Shown here piece after piece: positions 31,958-37,947 of a stretch of DNA of 37,947 nucleotides; the first letter of the stretch is position 1, and every line of letters starts with the position of its first letter. The notes under the pieces were generated by a model. The model searched no databases. It saw only the letters and a list, made by a program, of their open reading frames with translations, and had not been told where the DNA came from. The stretch is taken from the NCBI GenBank assembly GCA_030432035.1, contig JAUIHO010000019.1:1-37947 (forward strand), read 5' to 3'. This stretch comes from Phycisphaerae bacterium. GTDB taxonomy: Bacteria; Planctomycetota; Phycisphaerae; UBA1845; UTPLA1. Made by a program: the position numbers and the translations under genes.

Positions 31958-32749
31958 CTACTCGTTACCGTTCGCGCGTATTCGGACGGGCGGCGTGGAC
32001 TGCGCCAATTGCCGCCGCGGTGGGTTATCAACGGCAAAACGCTCGGGCGCGATTGGCTCGTTTAATGCGCAACTGGTGTAGGTCCATCGCCAAACCGGAG
32101 TGGGATCGATGGTCTCGCGGTCCTGCAGCAATTCCGCCGCGCGAATCAGAAACAATTCCTGATCGATGGCCAGCCGCAACAATTGCTTAGAGCCATTGAT
32201 GGGCAGTTCGCGCTGTAGCGTGAAGCAGGGATGCTCGTCGTGCCAGCTCATGCCGTGCAGTTTCCACGAGCGCGTCGCGTTGGCGTCGTTGGCAATGCCC
32301 TTGGCCTCTAATGCAAACTTCAACGCCGGCATGATCGCGCCGTTGGTGAGCGTGGCCGCCGCTGCGTCGTGTGCGGATGATTGGCTGTTTGTTCGTTCGG
32401 CAAACGAATGTGATACCGGGTTTACCATCCACCAGCGCGAGCCGTGTACGAGCGCCACGCGCGGCCCGACCTCAACGCGGGCCTTACCTGCGGCCGTTGA
32501 AACCCACTGCAGGGATGTGGATTGTGACCTTCCGGCGTCGAAGCGCTCGAACGTGCCGCTGACGGATGTGGTCGTGGCGGATGCATAATGTTCCGCGCAG
32601 CGACGGAGAATCGCGTCGGCGTTGAGCGTTTCGAGGGTGGCAGGTTTGGCGGTCGTAACAGGCGTCTCGGGTTTCGCGCACCCGACAGATACGAGACCGC
32701 TCAGAATGATTGCAAAACCCCACAACGACAATGGATGGCGCGTCGACAT
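31958..32749 (-). CDS. Probable lipoprotein, LolA/DUF2092-like
   Basis: This is a 263-residue exported protein numbered from ATG 32749. Its signal peptide has a hydrophobic core (LSLWGFAIILSGLVSVGC) with Cys24 as likely lipidation site; the lipobox is SVGC, as in the hydrolase at 26029-26859. The mature part begins with ILRRCAEHYASATTTSVSGTFE and contains alternating strands such as VEVGPRVALVHGSRWWMVNP and FTLQRELPINGSKQLLRLAI. This layout recalls the LolA/DUF2092 outer-membrane-lipoprotein fold (helix plus half-barrel), but I claim this only by appearance. A frame extending upstream to 32899 lacks a signal-like start. It is followed by yhbY on the same strand. Confidence 0.68.
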   Translation of the reverse strand: MSTRHPLSLWGFAIILSGLVSVGCAKPETPVTTAKPATLETLNADAILRRCAEHYASATTTSVSGTFERFDAGRSQSTSLQWVSTAAGKARVEVGPRVALVHGSRWWMVNPVSHSFAERTNSQSSAHDAAAATLTNGAIMPALKFALEAKGIANDANATRSWKLHGMSWHDEHPCFTLQRELPINGSKQLLRLAIDQELFLIRAAELLQDRETIDPTPVWRWTYTSCALNEPIAPERFAVDNPPRRQLAQSTPPVRIRANGNE

Positions 32750-33068
32750 AACAAATTCCATTCCGTTTGACGGCGAAGTCATCATCTTGGGGCCATGCCG
32801 GCGCGGTTGAGATGGGTCGATCCGATGCGTCGGCTGGCCGCGAATTGAATACTTGCTCAGCGAGCCGCTACCGATTGGCGCGAACGCTGCCGAGCCCATT
32901 TACGCTAGCAGCAGGTCTGAAAACCCGCAATTAGCGGACCGGGTATAAGGTGCGATAACTAGCCGCAGCACCATATTTGGGCTGTAGTTTGTTTTGTGGG
33001 CGTGCCGGTCTTTATAATCCGGGCGTTGACAAAGGAATCGTCACCACCCAACCGGAGGCAGCCAGCAC
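32750..33068. other. Divergent intergenic region
   Basis: This 319-base stretch lies between the leftward lipoprotein gene and the rightward BolA-like gene. It contains the rightward promoter at 32989-33018 and the GGAGG ribosome site at 33054-33058, ten bases before ATG 33069. I see no convincing leftward promoter and no further gene. Confidence 0.65.
32989..33018 (+). promoter_or_regulatory. Sigma70-like promoter of the BolA-like gene
   Basis: TTGTTT (32989-32994) and a perfect TATAAT (33013-33018) are separated by 18 bases. The predicted start is near 33025, leaving a leader of about 44 bases that holds GGAGG. Confidence 0.55.
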
Positions 33069-33623
33069 ATGATCCCGGCCGCAGACTACGAACGGATTCA
33101 AAATCAAATCGCGGAATGCCTCAAGACCGTCTTCGATGACGTGCAGGTGCAGATCGGCGACCAGATTCATTACAAAGGCACGAACGTCGTCGTGACGAGC
33201 CGCCACTTCGACGGCTTGCTTGCCGAGCAGCGCTTTCATCATGTGGTGCGGGCCATTCCCAAAGATCTTTACGAAGAGTATTTGCAACGCGGCGTGGTGT
33301 GGTTCGAACTCACGCCCGATGAAGCGGGCATCGATTTGATGCGTATGCCGCGCGCCGCCGACGTGAAGAATCATGCGGCCGCTATCGAAAAGTCGTTGGG
33401 AGAGATCGACTTCTTTCAATCGATCAGCGAGTACTTTGCGAAGGAACCGGAGCGCGCGTCGCTACTGCGGTTTGAAGCGGTGCGCGAAGTGCTCAAGCGC
33501 GCTGGCTTTGACGAACAGGAAATCGAACGAGCCTGTTTATATCTGATTTTGCAGGATGCCTTCTGCGACGCACATGTGTTGACGGACTTGGTGCCCAAGC
33601 ATGTGAGCGAATCGGCGGCGTAG
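33069..33623 (+). CDS. Possible BolA-like protein with helical C-terminal extension
   Basis: This 184-residue cytoplasmic protein is of uncertain family. Residues about 8-70 resemble the BolA fold: an opening helix (RIQNQIAECLKTVF), strands around VQVQIGDQIHYKG, then VVVTSRHFDGLLAEQRFHHV. The last resembles the BolA F-x-G...RHR-x-V segment in spacing. The rest (100-184) is helical and ends in a region with EEQEIERACLYLILQDA-like character. BolA proteins often bind [2Fe-2S] clusters with glutaredoxin or nucleic acid, but the candidate ligand His is not certain here. GGAGG lies ten bases before ATG 33069, and a good promoter lies upstream. It is convergent with the FecR gene and shares the terminator between them. 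Confidence 0.5.
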   Translation: MIPAADYERIQNQIAECLKTVFDDVQVQIGDQIHYKGTNVVVTSRHFDGLLAEQRFHHVVRAIPKDLYEEYLQRGVVWFELTPDEAGIDLMRMPRAADVKNHAAAIEKSLGEIDFFQSISEYFAKEPERASLLRFEAVREVLKRAGFDEQEIERACLYLILQDAFCDAHVLTDLVPKHVSESAA

Positions 33624-33665
33624 GGTCGTCGGTATCCTTCGAACGAAATAATCATCATCAATAAA

Positions 33666-33702
33666 AAAAAGACCGCGTGGTTTTGTGCCACGCGGTCTTT
33701 TT
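33666..33702. terminator. Bidirectional intrinsic terminator
   Basis: AAAAAGACCGCGTGG (33666-33680) and its exact reverse complement (33688-33702) form a 15-bp stem with a seven-base loop. The A/T flanks give a T-run on both strands. It lies between the convergent BolA-like and FecR genes and should end both transcripts. Confidence 0.92.
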
Positions 33703-33725
33703 ATATTGAAACCCTATGCATTCGA

Positions 33726-35066
33726 CTAACGCCGTCGGCTTGCTTTGTTGAAACGCCGTACCGATCGTTTTTTCGCTGCTTTGCGCATGATGCCGGGGCG
33801 GCGAACTTGGTTTCGGTGGGGCGAATTGCGTTGAATGCCGCCGAAGCCTTTGCGACCCGACAACTCGCGATGTTGCTGGCCGAACAGGTTTTGAATCATG
33901 CGCGACCGTTTGGCTGCCGCGTTGAAGAAACCGGTCGGTAAGCCGGGCAACAAGCCCTGGCCCACGCCGAAGTCACCATCTGGCGAGGCAATCGGTCCAC
34001 CATCAATCGGCGGCAACGTCGGGCGCTGGCCGCCGTTGATGTTGACGCCGCCGGTGAGGTAGGGCGAACCGAGGAAGTTGGCCGAGTTATCCGCAAACGG
34101 CAGCAGAATCGCCAGACCGTTGTTGAACAGTAGGTTGAGCTGTTCTTCGGTTGTAAGACCGACAAAGTCAGACACCTGAATGTCGCGATCGTACTTCACG
34201 TTATCGATGGCGCGCATCATCTGTTGCGTGACGAATTGGCCGCGCGTCACGAATCGTGACTTAGCATCGACGATGTCGCCGCTGTTGTTGAACTTGTATT
34301 TGATGGCCTGAACCAAGCCGCGACCTTGCGACGACAGCGACATGTGGAAGCGACCGTTCTGATATTCGAATCGGAAGATATCGGTGCCCTTCTTACTCAG
34401 CGTGGCCGTGGGGGCCTCGATGAGGAAGTCGCTACGCGTCGTGCTTTCGATCACACCGGCGCGGATGGCACCGCTAGCGAGCGCGATACGAGTCGTTGAA
34501 GTTCCTTCGCGGATCGCCAAGTCTTCAATCGAAAGTTGCGTGAACGCCTCGATGAGCATAACGGTCGGAGGCGAGGCAGGCTCAAGCACGAGCTTTACTT
34601 GACTTTGACCGGTGACGTAAAGCTGGACACCGGCACCAAGCTTGTCGCCTTGCTTAAGTTCTTTCCACTTGTCTTCCTCGAACACGTCAACGCCGACGGG
34701 CGCAACTTTCGCAATTCCGTTGAGTCGTTCAACGACGAAATATTGAGGCTCGCCATCGGCAGCCGGTTGGGACGTCGCCGTTGGTTGGCCGCTCGCCAGC
34801 GGCGGATTGCTCGTCGTGTTGAGTGGCTGCGCATTGGTCGAGTTCGCGGTGCCCGTCGATTGCATCGGTTGCGCGACGGTACCGCGTGGCGTCGTGTTGG
34901 TATTGGTGCGGTTCTCAAGCGTCGCGCCGCCGTTGTCGTTGACGGGCTGCATGGGCACCATTTGTTCGGGCTCAGCGGCTGTGGTGCTTTGTGCGAAACC
35001 GAAAGACAGAACAGCGGTGCATAGCACGGTCAGGCTCAGGTGTGTGATCAAGTTGCGAGTCTTCAT
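33726..35066 (-). CDS. FecR-domain envelope protein
   Basis: This exported protein of 446 residues from ATG 35066 has a ribosome site AGGAAG a few bases upstream and a signal peptide (LSLTVLCTAVLSFGFAQS). Residues 35-105 are a low-complexity Asn/Thr/Pro/Gln linker. Residues about 108-240 form a FecR-like beta domain: VVERLNGIAKVAPVG, GDKLGAGVQLYVTGQSQVKL and EAPTATLSKKGTDIFRFEY. FecR domains usually sense or bind in the periplasm; there is no adjacent sigma factor or TonB receptor, so classic iron signalling is not supported. The C-terminal 45 residues are strongly basic (RRPGIMRKAAKKRSVRRF). It is the last gene of a likely operon with the lipoprotein and the barrel protein, which suggests a structural envelope role. 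Confidence 0.85.
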   Translation of the reverse strand: MKTRNLITHLSLTVLCTAVLSFGFAQSTTAAEPEQMVPMQPVNDNGGATLENRTNTNTTPRGTVAQPMQSTGTANSTNAQPLNTTSNPPLASGQPTATSQPAADGEPQYFVVERLNGIAKVAPVGVDVFEEDKWKELKQGDKLGAGVQLYVTGQSQVKLVLEPASPPTVMLIEAFTQLSIEDLAIREGTSTTRIALASGAIRAGVIESTTRSDFLIEAPTATLSKKGTDIFRFEYQNGRFHMSLSSQGRGLVQAIKYKFNNSGDIVDAKSRFVTRGQFVTQQMMRAIDNVKYDRDIQVSDFVGLTTEEQLNLLFNNGLAILLPFADNSANFLGSPYLTGGVNINGGQRPTLPPIDGGPIASPDGDFGVGQGLLPGLPTGFFNAAAKRSRMIQNLFGQQHRELSGRKGFGGIQRNSPHRNQVRRPGIMRKAAKKRSVRRFNKASRRR

Positions 35067-35143
35067 GGCTCTTCCTACTTTCAGCGGTGGGCTGTCGCAC
35101 TCCATTCTACGCGTCGCCGAGTGGGCACCGCCGCAGAACGGGG

Positions 35144-35761
35144 CTACCCATTTTCGCCGGACGCGTTGGGAACGATCAGCTCGCCCGCATTGTTGCGGTC
35201 GGTCTCGTCGCTGAGGTCGACATCGGACTCATAGAGTCCTTTCTCCTTCATGTAGGCGTCGGCATTACGCATGAGGGCGAATAGGGCACTTCCCGTGACG
35301 TATTCGTACTCGATGCTGTCATCGATCATGCCGCGGAACATCAGTTCCCGCATGGCCGACCGCCGATCGCCCAGGCCCCAACTACCGAACAAGACCTGAT
35401 TGATGCCACCTGGCATCTCGCAAATCTTGCAGACCATGTACGAGACCGACGCGGTGTCGATCACGTTATCTGGTTGCAAACCCCATGCCGCGCGGACGAT
35501 ATCGCGGTTCTCAAGCTCTTGCTCGCGGGCCGCAAAACTGTCGCGACCGTCCTTGCCGTCGGCCAGAATGAGCATGGCCCGATAAGCTTCACCGACCGTC
35601 ACGAGGGGCACGCGATTGAGGTACACCTGAAAAGCGCTGTCGCTGAGAGTGTCTGGATCGACGCCCGATAACGCAGTTTCCGGCGGTCGAGCGGCAGAAC
35701 AGCCGGTCATTCCGACCAATGTCAGGAGCGTCCCAAAAATCAAAAAACTCGGACTTCGCAT
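35144..35761 (-). CDS. Uncharacterised lipoprotein
   Basis: This 205-residue protein starts at ATG 35761, where GGAG lies seven bases upstream, followed by a signal segment (FLIFGTLLTLVGMTGC) and lipobox Cys21. The mature part is mainly helical, with LNRVPLVTVGEAYRAMLILADGKDGRDSF and an ICEMPGG-type segment; the later region (RRSAMRELMFRGMIDD) has short conserved-looking blocks. It ends with an acidic, flexible tail. I recognise no named family. It lies between the barrel-protein and FecR-protein genes, with gaps of 63 and 77 bases and the same direction, so it probably forms part of the same envelope system. Confidence 0.8.
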   Translation of the reverse strand: MRSPSFLIFGTLLTLVGMTGCSAARPPETALSGVDPDTLSDSAFQVYLNRVPLVTVGEAYRAMLILADGKDGRDSFAAREQELENRDIVRAAWGLQPDNVIDTASVSYMVCKICEMPGGINQVLFGSWGLGDRRSAMRELMFRGMIDDSIEYEYVTGSALFALMRNADAYMKEKGLYESDVDLSDETDRNNAGELIVPNASGENG

Positions 35762-35824
35762 CGAGATTCTCCGAGGAGTGGGCAATGTTACCCAGTGTTG
35801 CGCAGCTTAATTTCCGCGCGGTGC

Positions 35825-37291
35825 CTAGAACGACCAGGTCAGGCCGGTGAGCAGGAACGTGCGGGTGGTCTGGTCTTCGAAGGCGCTGCCGGGGAAGAAC
35901 ATCCCGAAACGGGCGGTCCACGCCAGATCGTTGGTGATACGCCAGTTGGTGTAATAGTCCATTTCCCAACCGAGGTAGCCCGACTGCCGATTGGCGAGCG
36001 GGTCGCTGACGGCGGCACTGCTGCGGTTCTTCCAGTAGAGGTACCAGTCGGTACCGACTTCCATATTGCGTAGGGCTTCTTTGTTCGGGAAGGGTTTGAA
36101 CGAGCCGCCCATGCGCCAAATGTGAATGTTGCTCAGACGCGGGCTAAAGGCGATACCCGTATCGCGGAAACCGAAGCCGACGAAGCTGTTATCCGTGTAG
36201 TCGAACGTGTTGCCGCCTTCAGCGTTGGTCGGGCTGCCGAGGCGATTGGGATCACCACTGGCGAACATGTATTCGAGCGAGACGATCGGCTGATAGGGCG
36301 TGCGGAAGATGTAATCGAAGCGGTGGTCAAAGGCCCACGCGTCGATCTCGTTTGTGTGCAGGAAGCGACGATCGCCGTAGCTATCGCCGCGCTCGAAGAC
36401 CCACTCGGTGCTGTAACGCAGGTTTTCGACGAGTTCACCCGTCGAACCGAAGCCGATGTAACGCGAATCGTATTCGTAGCTTTGGAAGGGGGCGTTGGGG
36501 CTTTCGGTGGTGCGGTCATCCTGCCAGGCGATGTACCAAAAGGGTTCGTGGTTGTCCCAGCCGACGTATTTTTGTTCGATGATGTGGAAGATGCGTTCAC
36601 TGCGGTCTTCCACCGGGTCGCTACGGTCGATATTTTCCGTCCAAAGCGGGGTTTGACCGAGGATGTAGGTCGTTTGGAAGTCTAGAAATTCGCCCTGCAG
36701 CATGATGTGGTCGAGCGGGACGTCGATGGCGTAGCCGGTACCGATGTAAACCAGATCGCGCCCGAGTTTGACCTTCATTTCCCAAGGGATGTCCATCCCT
36801 TCGTAAACGCGCAGGGCTTGGGCCAAGTCAAACACGTACCAGCCGCGTTCGAGTTCGGGGCCTTCGCCGTCGTCTTCGTCATTCGGATCAAAGTTGTCGC
36901 CGGCGTTGAAATCTTCGACTTCGAATCGACCGCGAACGTAGCCTTTGTGCACGCCCTGATCGGCACTGAATGACGCCCAGAGGCGCATTTCGTGTTGACG
37001 CAGGGTGCGGCTGGAGTTGAAGCCGTCGTCGAACAGGAAGAAGTAGAAGTTGTACCAACCGCCGTAGTCGAGGCGGAATTTCTGCGTTACGGGCAGCTCT
37101 TGTTGGAGTTTGCGTTGGTTTTCGCGTTCGAGGGCGCGTTGGCGTTCCAAGAACGCACTGGAAATGCCCGTATTGCGCGGGGCGGAGCGGCTTTCGAGGC
37201 CCAACTGTGCATGCGCGCGCGACGTGGCTGCCAAAGAGATGGCGAGGCACAACGCAAGCGATAACGATGTCGATTTCGGCGACGCGTGCAA
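35825..37291 (-). CDS. Alginate-export-like outer-membrane beta-barrel protein
   Basis: This 488-residue protein starts at TTG 37291, with GGAGG (37303-37307) eleven bases upstream. A signal peptide follows (LSLALCLAISLAATSRAHAQ). The mature protein has a short Glu/Arg/Gln-rich helical stretch (FLERQRALERENQRKLQQEL), then a long series of amphipathic strands rich in Tyr, Trp and Phe. It ends in Phe (LTGLTWSF), typical of outer-membrane barrels. The strand pattern and the RLWASFSADQG / RGRFEVEDFNAGDNFDP wording resemble the alginate-export (PF13372) family. It would form an outer-membrane channel; the exported substrate is unproven. A longer frame from 37501 has no signal and crosses a strong hairpin. 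It is the first gene of the envelope operon. Confidence 0.8.
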   Translation of the reverse strand: MHASPKSTSLSLALCLAISLAATSRAHAQLGLESRSAPRNTGISSAFLERQRALERENQRKLQQELPVTQKFRLDYGGWYNFYFFLFDDGFNSSRTLRQHEMRLWASFSADQGVHKGYVRGRFEVEDFNAGDNFDPNDEDDGEGPELERGWYVFDLAQALRVYEGMDIPWEMKVKLGRDLVYIGTGYAIDVPLDHIMLQGEFLDFQTTYILGQTPLWTENIDRSDPVEDRSERIFHIIEQKYVGWDNHEPFWYIAWQDDRTTESPNAPFQSYEYDSRYIGFGSTGELVENLRYSTEWVFERGDSYGDRRFLHTNEIDAWAFDHRFDYIFRTPYQPIVSLEYMFASGDPNRLGSPTNAEGGNTFDYTDNSFVGFGFRDTGIAFSPRLSNIHIWRMGGSFKPFPNKEALRNMEVGTDWYLYWKNRSSAAVSDPLANRQSGYLGWEMDYYTNWRITNDLAWTARFGMFFPGSAFEDQTTRTFLLTGLTWSF

Positions 37292-37468
37292 GAGCCCGAT
37301 TGCCTCCGTGAAACAGGCCCGTGTACCCCGGCATGACCGCGCGGCAGCGGGGTGAATATTTGCTTGGCGGCCTGAATTTTCGGCAATCCTGAGGCCTAGC
37401 CGCAAAATTTGCAAGCCATATCTAGTTGGTATCGTTTGGTTTGCAGAAATCGGTGAAGTAAAAACGAT

Positions 37469-37501
37469 GTGCGGTCGGTACATGGGGTGTACCGACCGCA
37501 C
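37469..37501. terminator. Perfect 14-bp hairpin, probable terminator
   Basis: GTGCGGTCGGTACA (37469-37482) and its exact complement (37488-37501) are separated by the five-base loop TGGGG. On the minus strand the hairpin is followed by ATCGTTTT, so it could terminate the gene ending at 37586. A regulatory role in the leader of the barrel-protein gene is the alternative. Confidence 0.6.
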
Positions 37502-37585
37502 GATTGGGTATTTCGATTGAGGCGCTGCCGACCCGCGAAGGGGCTACGTAGGATTGGCGAAGGGCGGCATACGGTTCGCGTCGCG

Positions 37586-37947
37586 TTAACCTTGCGGCGC
37601 GCGAACGCCGGGGCGTCTGCCGGAACCTGGCCGATTGCCTTTGGGCGGTCGTTTTCCTCGGCTGTCGTCGTTATTGCCCGGCGTGCTATAGGTCATATCG
37701 TGATCAACATTGGGCGGCGTCAGCATGACGAGCATGCCAATTTTGGTGCCGGCATAGACTGCGGTGACGCGCACCTTATCGCCTTTTTTGAAGTCGCCCA
37801 TATCGGCTTCCTCTTTGTCTTCGTTGCGGACCTTGGTGACGTCTTCAATGAACTTTAGCTTGAGACTGCGCGGGATGACCCGTTCCTTTTCGCTGGCACC
37901 GGGGCGCTGATTTCTTCGATCGGGCGGGTTGTAGCCGGGCCATTGTT
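37586..37947 (-). CDS. Hypothetical protein, 5' part beyond the window
   Basis: The frame is open to the right edge, giving at least 119 codons ending at 37586. The first ATG inside the window is at 37801, but the codons before it read as well-formed protein (SLKLKFIEDVTKVRNEDKEE), so the true start is probably outside. The visible part has a charged beta-like region (VRVTAVYAGTKIGMLVML) and a long Pro/Gly/Arg-rich tail (KRPPKGNRPGSGRRPG). The family is not recognised; an OB-fold or similar small beta-barrel is only a guess. It has no neighbour in view on the right. Confidence 0.7.
   Translation of the reverse strand, partial: QWPGYNPPDRRNQRPGASEKERVIPRSLKLKFIEDVTKVRNEDKEEADMGDFKKGDKVRVTAVYAGTKIGMLVMLTPPNVDHDMTYSTPGNNDDSRGKRPPKGNRPGSGRRPGVRAPQG

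Noticed and set aside
1..37947. tRNA or rRNA genes, CRISPR arrays, insertion sequences, prophage genes
   Set aside because: No tRNA-like T-loop context, spaced direct repeats, transposase or integrase motifs were found by reading both strands.

Overview
This is a roughly 38 kb bacterial chromosomal window of moderate-to-high GC. It is densely coding and carries no rRNA, tRNA, CRISPR array, transposase or phage gene that I can recognise. The gene mix most resembles a planctomycete, possibly of the Phycisphaerae type. It includes a multi-pass membrane protein with zinc-ribbon N-terminus, a histidine kinase with an ethylene-receptor-like sensor, a split M16 peptidase pair, an alginate-export-like beta-barrel protein, a FecR-domain protein and many start codons without a clear Shine-Dalgarno. 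This assignment is an inference from gene content; no phylogenetic marker is present.

Region 1 (1-7.7 kb): the 3' end of an M24 aminopeptidase, an uncharacterised minus-strand gene, then a plus-strand run of Hpt phosphotransfer protein, receiver-GGDEF diguanylate cyclase and free-methionine-sulfoxide reductase. These are followed by a cobalamin-binding-like protein, a rhodanese, an alpha/beta-hydrolase-OsmC fusion, and a receiver-GGDEF-HD protein whose HD-GYP domain has lost the GYP motif.

Region 2 (7.7-14.3 kb): two divergent sensor-kinase/single-receiver pairs. Leftward is a 1349-residue CheB-CheR-PAS-kinase fusion with an overlapping Rcp1-type receiver. Rightward is a kinase with an ethylene-binding-like membrane domain, again overlapping a receiver of the same subfamily. 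The kinases and the receivers are paralogous, and a 502-bp AT-rich divergent control region with a perfect 12-bp palindrome separates them. No CheA, CheW or MCP gene is nearby.

Region 3 (14.3-26 kb): an SDR dehydrogenase; a large secreted protein with three repeated aromatic modules and an extremely charged Arg/Asp/Lys tail; a hairpin-rich 3' region; and a 58-residue membrane microprotein found by reading the minus strand directly. Next come a DCC-type thiol protein, an operon of MEMO-like protein, NAD-dependent epimerase and PilT ATPase, a YjfB-like small protein, the zinc-ribbon membrane protein, and a PAS-GAF-receiver regulator.

Region 4 (26-38 kb): a lipoprotein-like alpha/beta hydrolase coupled to a multi-pass membrane protein; an M16B peptidase pair (one active, one inactive subunit) expressed from what looks like a near-consensus promoter giving a leaderless mRNA; a 105-bp nested inverted-repeat element; a YhbY RNA-binding protein; a lipoprotein; and a possible BolA-like protein. 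The window ends with an envelope operon (alginate-export-like barrel, lipoprotein, FecR protein) that closes at a strong bidirectional terminator, and the 3' part of an uncharacterised gene running off the right edge.

The main theme is signal transduction. Two cyclic-di-GMP enzymes, one Hpt protein, two single-domain receivers, two hybrid-like kinases and a PAS-GAF receiver protein sit in the first 26 kb. The most interesting points are the ethylene-receptor-like kinase with its Cu(I)-site residues intact, the duplicated kinase/receiver pairs in divergent arrangement, the leaderless M16 heterodimer operon, and the 105-bp inverted-repeat element.
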